From assembly GCF_000718015.1 (NCBI RefSeq), contig NZ_JODY01000008.1, positions 62,001 through 126,000 on the forward strand: a stretch of 64,000 bases of DNA, read 5' to 3'. This DNA comes from Streptomyces catenulae (lineage in GTDB: Bacteria > Actinomycetota > Actinomycetes > Streptomycetales > Streptomycetaceae). Under the pieces are notes generated by a model, which was not told the DNA's origin, ran no database searches, and saw nothing but the letters and a program-made list of their open reading frames with translations. This document shows, one piece after another, positions 49,794 to 58,065 of the stretch (positions within the stretch are counted from its first letter, which is position 1; each line of letters starts with the position of its first letter). The translations under genes and the position numbers were made by a program.

Positions 49794-49948
49794 GGGAACA
49801 GGTTGTCGGTGGTGGGTGTGTGGTCGGGGTGGATATGGGGGCGATTCCTCAGTTCGAGGGATAACCGTGGGTAAGCGTGCGTAACGGGTCGGGAACGTGC
49901 ACGTGCGCTGTTCGGGGGGCCGGGGTGGGCGCCCGTACGCTGGTCGGT

Positions 49949-51406
49949 ATGAGCGCTACGGGGGCAGACGGAGAGGCCGGAGCGCGGGCGTGTCCCGTGC
50001 CCGCGCGGGGGCCGTGGTGGTGGGCCCGGCGGCGCAGTGCCGTGCTGGATGTGGTGCTGGCGTTGCTGTCGACGCTGGAGTGCGTCGTGGAGGGTGCGTC
50101 CTTCTCGGGGGACGTGGGGCTGCCGGAGCCGGTGGGGATGCTGCTGGGGCTGGTGGCCGGGCCGGTGCTGTTGGTGCGTCGGCGGTGGCCGGTGGTCGTG
50201 GTGCTGGTGTCGATCGCGGTGACCCCTGCGGACATGGGGGTGCTGTTGGGGGTGGTGGGTCTCTACACGCTGGCGGCGTCCGACACGCCGCGGCGTACGA
50301 CGGCGTTGTTGGCCGGGATGACGGTGGCGGGCACGTTGGTGTCGACGTTCCTGAATCTGCGGCAGGAGGTGGCGGCGGATCAGGATTATCAGCCGCCGTT
50401 GTGGTTCGTGCCGGTGATGTCGGTGGCGATGGGGCTGGTGGTGACGGCGCCGCCGGTGCTGTGGGGGCTGTACGTGGGTGCCCGGCGGCGGCTGGTGGAG
50501 AGCCTGCGGGAGCGGGCGGACGGTCTGGAGCGTGAGCTGTCGCTGTTGGCGGATCGGGCCGAGGAGCGGGCGGAGTGGGCCCGTAACGAGGAGCGGACGC
50601 GGATCGCGCGGGAGATGCACGACGTGGTGGCGCACCGGGTGTCGCTGATGGTGGTGCATGCCGCGGCGTTGCAGGCGGTGGCGTTGAAGGATCCCGAGAA
50701 GGCGTCGCGGAACGCGGGGCTGGTGGGGGACATGGGGCGCCAGGCGTTGACGGAGTTGCGGGAGATGTTGGGGGTGCTGCGGACGGCGGACGGTTCCGGT
50801 GGGCGTCCGGCGTCGGGGGCGTCGGGTGAGCCGGAGCGGTTGGCGGCGGTGGTGTCCAAGGCGGCGGCGCAGGCGGGGGCGAAGGTGTCGGTGCCGGGTG
50901 TGGTGGCCGAGGAGGCAGGGGGCGGCGAGGCCGAGGGGCCGACGTTGGCGGAGCTGGCGGAGTTGGTGGGTCAGTCGCGGGCGGCGGGTATGGCGGTGGT
51001 GCTGTCGGTGGACGGTGCGGAGGGTGCCGGGGTGCCGGGGCGGTATGCGGCGGGGGTCGAGCAGACCGTGTACCGGGTGGTGCAGGAGGCGCTGACCAAT
51101 GTGCACAAGCATGCGCCGGGGGCGCGGGCGCGGGTGCGGTTGGCGCATCGGGCGGCGGAGGTCGCGGTGCAGGTGGAGAACGGTCCGTCGGACGGTGCGG
51201 CGCCTTCGTCGGGATTGCCGAGCGGGGGGAACGGTCTGGTGGGGATGCGGGAGCGGGTGACGGCGTTGGGCGGGGTGTTCGTGTCCGGTCCGACGGATGC
51301 GGGGGGTTTCCGGGTGTCGGCGGTGGTGCCGGTGGGCGGTGCGGGCGCGTCGCCGGGTGCGGGCGCGGCGTCGGCTTCCGGTGGCGGGGTGGCTGCTGGG
51401 GGGTGA
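49949..51406 (+). CDS. Sensor histidine kinase (NarL/DesK family), orphan
   Basis: 485 aa; ATG 49949. Four or five membrane helices in the first 190 residues sense an unknown signal, then a coiled segment and a HisKA_3 domain: RIAREMHDVVAHRVSLMVVHA with the phosphorylated His at about residue 230, followed by the ATPase part (N-box VQEALTNVHKHA, G-box GNGLVGMRERV). Gly/Ser-rich linkers in the C-terminus are extra. The partner response regulator is not next to it. Divergent from the HTH gene at 48945-49793. Confidence 0.92.
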   Translation: MSATGADGEAGARACPVPARGPWWWARRRSAVLDVVLALLSTLECVVEGASFSGDVGLPEPVGMLLGLVAGPVLLVRRRWPVVVVLVSIAVTPADMGVLLGVVGLYTLAASDTPRRTTALLAGMTVAGTLVSTFLNLRQEVAADQDYQPPLWFVPVMSVAMGLVVTAPPVLWGLYVGARRRLVESLRERADGLERELSLLADRAEERAEWARNEERTRIAREMHDVVAHRVSLMVVHAAALQAVALKDPEKASRNAGLVGDMGRQALTELREMLGVLRTADGSGGRPASGASGEPERLAAVVSKAAAQAGAKVSVPGVVAEEAGGGEAEGPTLAELAELVGQSRAAGMAVVLSVDGAEGAGVPGRYAAGVEQTVYRVVQEALTNVHKHAPGARARVRLAHRAAEVAVQVENGPSDGAAPSSGLPSGGNGLVGMRERVTALGGVFVSGPTDAGGFRVSAVVPVGGAGASPGAGAASASGGGVAAGG

Positions 51407-51429
51407 GGGCGGGGCGGGTGCCGGTTGCT

Positions 51430-51478
51430 GCCCTGGTTGGCCGGGTGCCGGGCGTTGCCCTGGTTGGCCGGGTGCCGG
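51430..51478. repeat. Tandem repeat, 22-bp unit at 27-bp period
   Basis: TGCCCTGGTTGGCCGGGTG.. occurs twice (51429-51451 and 51456-51478) after the kinase stop. May be slippage-derived; no other role seen. Confidence 0.6.
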
Positions 51479-51670
51479 TCACCGATCGTTGCCTTGACCT
51501 GACGGTCGTCGGGTCGCCCCGGGGCCCCGGGTTGCCGGGGTCCCCGGTCGCCGTCCGCTGCGGCTGCGGCGCCCCGGGCCCGTGTACCCGTACCGCCTTC
51601 CCTCCTGCTCCCGCTCCCGGGCGTACGACCGACGGGCTGGCTGGACCGACCGCCGTACGCCACCGGTCAC

Positions 51671-51710
51671 ACACCGCCACGCACGGCGTCACACCGCCAC
51701 GCACGGCGTC
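51671..51710. repeat. Exact 20-bp tandem repeat
   Basis: ACACCGCCACGCACGGCGTC occurs twice in direct tandem (51671-51690, 51691-51710), immediately before the stop of the SUKH-3 gene on the reverse strand. Confidence 0.8.
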
Positions 51711-51725
51711 ACAGCGCAGGGGGTT

Positions 51726-52280
51726 TCAGGCGCTTTCCGGTTCCGGGCGTACCAATCGGGTCGGTCGGGTGCCCAGGATCAGGGTGTTGAGGGCGTGGTC
51801 GATGGTGGGGCCGAGGTACCAGTCGCCGGTGTGGTCGAGGCTGTAGACGCGGCCTTCGGTGTCGATGGCGAGGAGGGCCTGGGGGTGGCCCGCGGTGTGG
51901 GTGCCGCTGAGTTCCTCGCGGCCGAGGGGGGAGACGTCGGTGTCGAGTGCGCGGCCGAGGTCGCCGAGGGTGCGGGCGAGGTGGAGGCCGTGGAGGGGGT
52001 CGATGCTGAAGGGGGTGGGGGCGATGTGGCGGCCGGGGCCCGGGCCGGTGAGGTGGAGGCCGCCGAACTCGGCCCATGCCTCGACGGCGGCGGGGAAGAC
52101 GGTGTGGCGGTGGCCCGCGGGGGAGGTGTGGTCGCGGAGGGTGTCGGCCCAGTGTTCGGCGTGCTTGATGTCCCAGCGGCCGGGGGTCCAGCCGGCTTGC
52201 TGGAGGGCGACGTCGACGGCGGCGGGGAAGCGGGTGGAGCCGGCGCGGTCGCGGGGGTCGGGGGTCTCGGTGGCGGGCAC
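51726..52280 (-). CDS. SUKH-3 family immunity-type protein
   Basis: 184 aa. SUKH-3 features: FPAAVDVALQQAGWTPGRWD at the front, FPAAVEAWAEFGGLHLTGPG in the middle, and SIDPLHGLHLARTLGDLGRAL, matching the family that neutralises toxins in polymorphic systems. GTG 52280 is 8 bp after the deaminase stop, so both lie on one transcript, deaminase first. The whole is a likely toxin-immunity pair. No signal peptide. Confidence 0.88.
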   Translation of the reverse strand: MPATETPDPRDRAGSTRFPAAVDVALQQAGWTPGRWDIKHAEHWADTLRDHTSPAGHRHTVFPAAVEAWAEFGGLHLTGPGPGRHIAPTPFSIDPLHGLHLARTLGDLGRALDTDVSPLGREELSGTHTAGHPQALLAIDTEGRVYSLDHTGDWYLGPTIDHALNTLILGTRPTRLVRPEPESA

Positions 52281-52288
52281 GGTGGTGG

Positions 52289-52801
52289 TCAGCTCCCTGC
52301 GGGGGCGTTGCCGATGGGCATGACGCCGAAGTGGGCGAGGAGCGCGTCGCAGGAGCGGCAGGGGGGTGCGTAGCTGCCGTGCAGGGGGTCGCCGTCCTCG
52401 CGGATGTGACGGGCGGTGATCTTGGAGTGTTTCAGGGAGCGGCGGGCTTCGCCGTTGGTGAGGGGTTTGCGGGAGGCACGTTTGCCGCGGTTGCTCTCGA
52501 CGGCGGTGAGGTGGCGGGAGAGCAGGACGGCTTCGGGGCAGCGGCCGGTGAACCGTTCGCGCTGGGCGGTGGAGAGGGTGTCGAGGAAGTCCTGGACGAG
52601 GGGGTGCAGCGCGGGGGGTTGTTCGGCCTTGCTCGCGGTGCAGGTGAGGGTGGCGCCGCGGACGGAGAGGGCGGCGCCGACGGTGGGGAGGATGCCGTCG
52701 CGGCGGTGGCGGAGCGTGGGGGTGTGCCCGTCGTCGGCGGTTCCGCTCCAGCCGATGCGGGGGTCGCCGGTGGCGGCGGTGTGGTGTGCCGTGGTGCTCA
52801 T
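52289..52801 (-). CDS. YwqJ-related putative deaminase (toxin-type)
   Basis: 170 aa. Zinc-dependent nucleotide/nucleic acid deaminase fold inferred from CPEAV (Cys88-x-Glu90) plus PPCRSC (Cys148, Cys151), the ligand and catalytic set of YwqJ-type deaminases in polymorphic toxins. ATG 52801 has GGGAGGG 8 nt upstream. It directly precedes the SUKH-3 gene. Unlike secreted toxin tips it is a stand-alone protein with no export signal, so it would act inside the cell. Target unknown. Confidence 0.82.
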   Translation of the reverse strand: MSTTAHHTAATGDPRIGWSGTADDGHTPTLRHRRDGILPTVGAALSVRGATLTCTASKAEQPPALHPLVQDFLDTLSTAQRERFTGRCPEAVLLSRHLTAVESNRGKRASRKPLTNGEARRSLKHSKITARHIREDGDPLHGSYAPPCRSCDALLAHFGVMPIGNAPAGS

Positions 52802-53094
52802 GTGGTGCTTCCCTCCCTGCAAACCCCCCGGTTGCGGGGGTCAGCCTGCCAAATGTCCCGGGTGTTCCGGTAGTCGGGCATGCCGTGGAGGGCGTCACGG
52901 GCGGGTGACAGCGTGTTGCGGGTGGGGTAAGTGGGCTGGCCGGGGCGGGTGTGATGGGTGGGGCGTGGCGGAGCGGGTGGTGGTGTTTGTAGGGGGTCGG
53001 TGGGGTGGTGTGGAGGGCGTCCGGTACCTGCGGTGCCCCTTGCGGTACGGCATAGGCTGTGCGCAGTAGCCAGATTCAGCCAGGGGGCACCGCG
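52802..53094. promoter_or_regulatory. Divergent promoter region of the toxin/immunity cluster
   Basis: 293-bp gap between the deaminase start and the WHH-SUKH start. A short hairpin CCCCCGGTTGCGGGGG is near 52826-52843. No gene seen. Both operons must start here. Confidence 0.4.
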
Positions 53095-54072
53095 ATGACG
53101 ACAGGTCGGCTCGGGCAGCATGCCGCGCCACCGAACACCGCTTATGCCGGGCAGGTCGTGCATTTCCCGGATCCGGTCCGTGCCGCCCGGCACCCGGCGG
53201 GGGTGCGGATGGACGGGCGGGGTTTCCCGTCGTTCACGCCGTATGCGCGGGCTGCCGTGGAGATCGCCGAGCCGCCGGAGGGGTTCGGCGTGGACGAGCT
53301 GCGGCTGACGGACTATGTGTCGGCGAACGCGGCGATGCATGCGCGGCGGCACGAGTTGTGGGCGGACGGTCCGGCGGTGGCGACGCCGCACGGTTGGACG
53401 TGGCACCACGTGGCGGGCACCCGGCGGTTGGAGTTGGTGCCGGTCGAGGTGAAGGCGTTGCTGCGGCACCACGGTGGGCTGGCGACGGCGGCGGTGGCGC
53501 ACGACAAGCGTGGCACCCGTCCGTTGCAGGAGACGCGTCCGGTGCATTTCGGGTTGGCGCACCGGGGGATCTCGGTGGGTGAGGAGCAGGTGGCGCAGGC
53601 GGAGGAGGCGCTGGGTTACCGGCTGCCGGGTGCGTACCGGTCGTTCCTGAAGGCGGCGGGGGGCTGTGCGCCGGTGGGGGTGGGGCTGGACGCGGAGTTG
53701 GGGCTGCTGGTGGATCAGCCGTTCTTCACGGTGCGTGACGACGCGGCGGTGAACGATCTGGTCTATGTCAACAAGTGTCTCCGTGATCACCTGACCAAGG
53801 ACTATCTGGGCGTGGCGTTCGCGCAGGGCGGGTTGCTCGCGGTGAAGGTGCGGGGAGCCGACCTCGGTTCGGTGTGGTTCTGCCCGTACGACGATGCGCG
53901 GGACCGTGACGGGTGGACGGTGCAGGAGCGGGTGGAGCGGCTGCTGTTGCCGTGCGGGGCGGATTTCGATGCGTTCCTGGAGCGGCTGGCGGGGAATCCG
54001 CCGGAGCTGGAGACGGTGGCGAATCTGATGGTGGACGGTGGCTTCGCGCAGGTCGTCCCGGTGGAGGGGTGA
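53095..54072 (+). CDS. WHH-type HNH nuclease domain fused to a SUKH (SMI1/KNR4) domain
   Basis: 325 aa. The N-terminal half ends in GWTWHHVAGTRRLELVP (W103-H104-H105) and RHHGG at 124-128, the signature of the WHH group of the HNH/ENDO VII toxin superfamily. From about residue 165 a SUKH domain follows (EEALGYRLPGAYRSFLKAAGG, then WFCPYDDARD). So a predicted nuclease and an immunity-type domain share one chain. ATG 53095 follows CAGGGGG. Coupled to the next gene. Whether the nuclease is active is unknown. Confidence 0.82.
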   Translation: MTTGRLGQHAAPPNTAYAGQVVHFPDPVRAARHPAGVRMDGRGFPSFTPYARAAVEIAEPPEGFGVDELRLTDYVSANAAMHARRHELWADGPAVATPHGWTWHHVAGTRRLELVPVEVKALLRHHGGLATAAVAHDKRGTRPLQETRPVHFGLAHRGISVGEEQVAQAEEALGYRLPGAYRSFLKAAGGCAPVGVGLDAELGLLVDQPFFTVRDDAAVNDLVYVNKCLRDHLTKDYLGVAFAQGGLLAVKVRGADLGSVWFCPYDDARDRDGWTVQERVERLLLPCGADFDAFLERLAGNPPELETVANLMVDGGFAQVVPVEG

Positions 54073-54077
54073 GCGCG

Positions 54078-56735
54078 GTGGTGACGTTCGCGCAGGCGCA
54101 GGAGCGTGCGGAGCTGTGGGTCAACGGCGACGTACCGGCGCAGCTCCAGCGTGAGGTGCGGGTGCGGGAGTTCGACCTCGGGTTCGTCGCGTGGGCGGAG
54201 GACCGGGAGGACGGTCCGCGGTCCGACGGGGGGCGGAGCCGGTTGGTGATCGCGCGGGACAGCGGTGAGACGACGCTGTGGCCGGGGTTGCCGGTGGGTG
54301 AGGTGATCCGGCGGTACGAGGAGGAGTACGGCGCGGCGGCGGCGCGTCCGGCGGCGGTGTCGGCGGCGCCGCGGATCGATCTGGAGGCGACGTCGTTCCT
54401 GCTGACGCCGCCGGAGTGGTTGCAGGAGGCGGCGGACGCGCGTGCCGAGGCGTCGGGTGGAGCGGCTGCCGCGCCGCCTGCTCCGGCTGCTCCGGCGCCC
54501 GCGGTCGGTGGTGACGGTGCGGCCGATGCGTGGGCCGGGGTGAATGTGACGCCGGGGGCCGAGGGCGGTCCGGGGGCGGCGGAGGGCGACGACCGGTCGG
54601 TGGCGCCGCCGCAGACGGTGTTCGCGCCGCCGTTGGCCGGTCTGGACGAGGTCGGCGAGGAGGACGGGGCGGACACCGCCGCGCGGCGGAGCAGTCCCGA
54701 GGCGAAGACCCAGTTGTTGCAGGGTGGCAGTCAGTTGCCGCCGACGCAGGTGACTCCGGCGCTGGAGCGGGAGGCGCCCGCCGGTGCGCCGTCGGCCGAT
54801 GGTGCGTCAGGTGCAACCGCCGGTGGGTCCGGTGCCGGTTCCGCTGGTGCCGCGCCGGTGCCGCCGATGCCTCCGGCGCCGCCCGTGGGGCCGGGGTGGG
54901 CGGATCTGCCGCCGCCGTCGGGTCCGCCGGTCGCCGAGGTGCCGCCGCCGCAGGGCGCCACGCCCGCCGCGTCCGGCCCGCCCGCGCCGCCCGCCACGGG
55001 CGGGGTGCACGCGGCGGCGACGGTGTTGGCCGCCGGTGCCGCGGTGCCCGCCGAGGCGGCGGTTCCGCCGCCGCCCCCGGGGGTGCCGGGTGCGGAGAAG
55101 GCGGCGTCCGGCGGTGCGGGTGCGCCCGCCGGTGGTTACGTACCGACGCAGTTGGTCTCGCAGTTGGACGGTGACGGGCTCGATCTGAGCGCGGTGGACG
55201 GTGCCGACGGGGCGTCCGGTGGCGCCGGTTCCGGTGCGTCCGGCGGTGGGGTGCACGCGGCGGCGACGATGCTGGCGTCGGGTGCCGCGCTGCCCGATCC
55301 GGCGACCGGTGGCCCCGGTGCGGGTGGTCCCGCCGTACCGCCGCCGCCCGGTCCGCCCGGTGCGCCGAAGGGTGCCGGTGGCGCCAAGTCCGGTGCGGCG
55401 GGCGGGAGTTCGGGGGCGAGCCCGGACGGTCCGCCGCCGCCTCCGCCGCCGGTGCCCGCGGTCGGTGGCGCCGGGGGCGGGGTGCACGCGGCGGCGACGA
55501 TGCTGGCCTCCGGCGCGGCGGCGCCCGGCCCGGGTGCGTCCGGCCCGGCGGCTCCCGGCGCGCCGCAGGGCGCCGGTCCGGCCGCGCCGCCGCCCGCCCC
55601 GCCGCAGGCTCCCGGCCCCGTCGCTCCGCCGCAGGCTCCCGGCCCCGCGGCCCCGCCGCAGGCCGCGCCCCCGCAGGCCGCACCCCCGCAGGGTGCACCC
55701 CCGCAGGGTGCTCCCGGTGGCTACGGGTATCCGCCGGCGCCGGGCGGGGTGCCGACGGTCGGGCCCGGGTACATGGCGGTGCTCAGCTACCGCGCGCCGG
55801 ACGGGTCCGAGCAGAAGATCGTGCGCCGGTCGGCGCCCGGTACGCCGCATCCGGAGTGGCAGCTCCTGCACGAGCTGCGGGGGATGAACATCCCGCCGCA
55901 GCAGGTGCTGGAGCTCCACACCGAGCTGGAGAGCTGTGAGGTGCCGGGCGGCTACTGCGCCCGGCTGGTCCGGGACACCTGGCCGCAGGTGCGGATCAGC
56001 CACACCGCCGCGTACGGCCGCGACCACGCCTCGCGGCAGCAGGGCGTCCGTCATCTCGTCGAGCACCAGGGCGAGTTGCACCAGGTGGCGGACGGTCCGG
56101 CGCGGCCCGCTCCGGTGCGGGCGCCGCTGCCGCACCCCTCGCAGGTGCAGCCGGTGCCCCCGGCGCCGCCGCAGGTCGTCGGGCAGGAGCTGGAGCAGGC
56201 GTTCGGCCCGCAGGCGCTGTTCCGCTTCGACCAGCGGGCGGTCTCCCGGCAGGGCGTGCCGGAGGTCGTCGCGCAGATGCTGGTCTGGGCGGGGCTGCCG
56301 GTCGACTTCGGGCCGTTCTTCTGGGCGCAGGCGCAGCCGGGCCGCCCGGTGCCGACGCTGGCGGAGCTGGCGGCGGAGCGCGGGGTGCAGCCGTCCGCCG
56401 ACGCGGGCTCGTATCTGGTGATGGGGAACGACTACGGGCGGCAGCTGTGTGTGCAGTACGGCACGGCGCACCTCGTGGCGGTGCCGCTGGAGGGGGTGCC
56501 CGGTGGGCAGCCCGCCCCGGCGCAGTTCGTCAACAGCGGGCTGCCGGAGTTCACGCGCTGCCTGGCGATGCTGGGCCGGATGTGGCGGCTGCGGTACGGG
56601 CTGACCCCGGAGCAGGCGGGTCGCTGGACGGTCGATTTCCAGGCGCAGCTGGTGGCGCTCGACCCGGCGGCGCTCGGTTCGCCGGAGACGTGGTGGTCGG
56701 TGCTGCTGGAGCAGATGTGGGACGGGCTGCTGTAG
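54078..56735 (+). CDS. Deaminase-domain protein fused to SUKH-4 via a repeat-rich linker
   Basis: About 885 aa. An N-terminal domain (TFAQAQERAELWVNGDVPAQL, about 120 residues) is followed by about 420 residues of Ala/Gly/Pro-rich linker with three VHAAAT[VM]LA motifs near residues 310, 392 and 469. Next comes a deaminase-like domain: HPEW (His591-x-Glu593) and CEVPGGYC (Cys620, Cys627). SUKH-4 forms the C-terminus (FVNSGLPEFTRCLAMLGRMW). GTG 54078 is 8 nt after GGAGGGG. Known Streptomyces proteins with this layout are annotated SUKH-4 immunity proteins. Toxin activity is inferred. Confidence 0.85.
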   Translation: MVTFAQAQERAELWVNGDVPAQLQREVRVREFDLGFVAWAEDREDGPRSDGGRSRLVIARDSGETTLWPGLPVGEVIRRYEEEYGAAAARPAAVSAAPRIDLEATSFLLTPPEWLQEAADARAEASGGAAAAPPAPAAPAPAVGGDGAADAWAGVNVTPGAEGGPGAAEGDDRSVAPPQTVFAPPLAGLDEVGEEDGADTAARRSSPEAKTQLLQGGSQLPPTQVTPALEREAPAGAPSADGASGATAGGSGAGSAGAAPVPPMPPAPPVGPGWADLPPPSGPPVAEVPPPQGATPAASGPPAPPATGGVHAAATVLAAGAAVPAEAAVPPPPPGVPGAEKAASGGAGAPAGGYVPTQLVSQLDGDGLDLSAVDGADGASGGAGSGASGGGVHAAATMLASGAALPDPATGGPGAGGPAVPPPPGPPGAPKGAGGAKSGAAGGSSGASPDGPPPPPPPVPAVGGAGGGVHAAATMLASGAAAPGPGASGPAAPGAPQGAGPAAPPPAPPQAPGPVAPPQAPGPAAPPQAAPPQAAPPQGAPPQGAPGGYGYPPAPGGVPTVGPGYMAVLSYRAPDGSEQKIVRRSAPGTPHPEWQLLHELRGMNIPPQQVLELHTELESCEVPGGYCARLVRDTWPQVRISHTAAYGRDHASRQQGVRHLVEHQGELHQVADGPARPAPVRAPLPHPSQVQPVPPAPPQVVGQELEQAFGPQALFRFDQRAVSRQGVPEVVAQMLVWAGLPVDFGPFFWAQAQPGRPVPTLAELAAERGVQPSADAGSYLVMGNDYGRQLCVQYGTAHLVAVPLEGVPGGQPAPAQFVNSGLPEFTRCLAMLGRMWRLRYGLTPEQAGRWTVDFQAQLVALDPAALGSPETWWSVLLEQMWDGLL

Positions 56736-56762
56736 CGCCCGACCGCAAGTTGTGGCCGTGAC

Positions 56763-56801
56763 AGGGCCGCTGACCTCGGGTTTTGCGGGGTCGGCGGCCC
56801 T
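56763..56801 (+). terminator. Terminator after the deaminase-SUKH-4 gene
   Basis: Inverted repeat AGGGCCGCTGACC (56763-56775) / GGTCGGCGGCCCT (56789-56801) with a TTTT-containing loop. Confidence 0.75.
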
Positions 56802-56854
56802 TCGTCGTACCCGCTCGGGCTGCGGGAGCGGCGTGGCGCGCGGACCATACCGGT

Positions 56855-57907
56855 ATGGAGCAGCTCGGGCAGGAGCCGCCACCGCCGTCCGCGACCACCG
56901 ATCGCGCCGGGCGGCGCACCGGGCGGGCCCGGGGCGGGCGGCGGCGTCGCCGGTGGCTGCGCCGGACCCTGCTGGTGCTGCTGGTCGTGGTGGTGTTGCT
57001 GGTCGCCGGGGGTGTGGCGGCGTACCGGTGGGCGGGCGGGCAGGTGCGGCACGTCGCGGCGATCGGCACCTATCCGGGCCGTCCGGCGGCGGGCGCGGGC
57101 ACGAACTGGCTGCTGGTCGGCTCGGACAGCCGCGCCGGGCTCACCCCGCGGCAGCGCAAGGAGCTGCATGTCGGCAACAGCGGCGGGCGGAACACCGACA
57201 CGGTGATGGTGCTGCACACCGGCGCCCACGGCCCGTCGCTGGTGAGCCTGCCGCGCGACAGTTACGTACCGGTGCCGGGGCACGGCCGCCGCAAGATCAA
57301 CGAGGCGTACGCGGACGGTGGTCCGCAGTTGCTGACCCGGACCGTGGAGGAGGCGACGGGGCTGCGCATCGAGCGGTACGCCGAGGTGAACTTCCTCGGT
57401 CTGGTGCAGGTCGTCGACGCGCTCGGCGGGGTGCGGATCTGTCCGGCGAAGCCGCTGAAGGACGCGAAGTCCGGGGCGGACTTCCGGGCCGGGTGCCAGC
57501 ACATGGACGGGCGGCAGGGGCTGGCGTACGCGCGGGCCCGCTACAGCGATCCGCAGGGTGATCTGGGGCGGGTGAAGCGGCAGCGGCAGCTGATGGGGGC
57601 GGTGGCGGACCGGATGCTGAGCACCGGGACGCTGGTCCATCCGTCCCGTCCGGGGCCGGTGGTGCGGACGACGCTCGCCGCGATCCGGGTGGACGAGGGC
57701 GCCGGGATCCGGCAGTTGGCGGAGCTGGGCTGGTCGATGCGGAAGATCACCGGCGGTGCGGGCCGGGCGGTGACGGTCCCGGTGGCGCAGCCCGGGGTGA
57801 GCGTCAGCGGTGCGGGGGACGTGCTGCTGTGGGACACGCCGAAGGCGCGGCAGTTGTTCGACGCGCTCCGAAAAGATGATCCAATTCCGACTTCTGTCAT
57901 CAATTGA
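56855..57907 (+). CDS. LytR-CpsA-Psr (LCP) family protein
   Basis: 350 aa. Cytosolic Arg-rich N-terminus, one membrane helix (LLVLLVVVVLLVAGGVAAYRW) near residue 50, then an external LCP domain: GTNWLLVGSDSRAG, RNTDTVMVLH, SLPRDSYVPVPG, RKINEAYADGGP. LCP enzymes attach glycopolymers to peptidoglycan. The ATG lies close behind a CATACC -10-like box with no ribosome binding site, so the mRNA could be leaderless. The C-terminal extension (residues 250-350) is normal for the family. Confidence 0.92.
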   Translation: MEQLGQEPPPPSATTDRAGRRTGRARGGRRRRRWLRRTLLVLLVVVVLLVAGGVAAYRWAGGQVRHVAAIGTYPGRPAAGAGTNWLLVGSDSRAGLTPRQRKELHVGNSGGRNTDTVMVLHTGAHGPSLVSLPRDSYVPVPGHGRRKINEAYADGGPQLLTRTVEEATGLRIERYAEVNFLGLVQVVDALGGVRICPAKPLKDAKSGADFRAGCQHMDGRQGLAYARARYSDPQGDLGRVKRQRQLMGAVADRMLSTGTLVHPSRPGPVVRTTLAAIRVDEGAGIRQLAELGWSMRKITGGAGRAVTVPVAQPGVSVSGAGDVLLWDTPKARQLFDALRKDDPIPTSVIN

Positions 57908-58065
57908 CGCATCCTGGTGGGGTGGAACGGCCCTCCTGCCGTCTTGAGGCGGTGCGGGCCGGTCCGGAAGTTGAGTGCGGGGCGGCGCGTCGGCCGGACA
58001 GAGCGGTCCGGGCGGCGCATCGTCGCGGAGGGCGTGACGTGCGCGCGCCGGAGAGGGGCATGAGG

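Larger units (their letters stand above)
51407..51725. other. 319-bp repeat-rich spacer
   Basis: Between the kinase stop and the SUKH-3 stop, this gap holds the two tandem repeats and no credible gene. It has no obvious strong terminator despite converging genes. Confidence 0.5.

Noticed and set aside
52823-52845. Hairpin near 52826 as terminator
   Set aside because: It precedes both divergent gene starts and has no gene ending at it, so it is more likely part of the promoter region.
53059-53094. Upstream extension of the WHH-SUKH gene to 53059
   Set aside because: The extension (MRSSQIQPGGTA) has no ribosome binding site; ATG 53095 has a GGGGG-containing one and gives a cleaner start.
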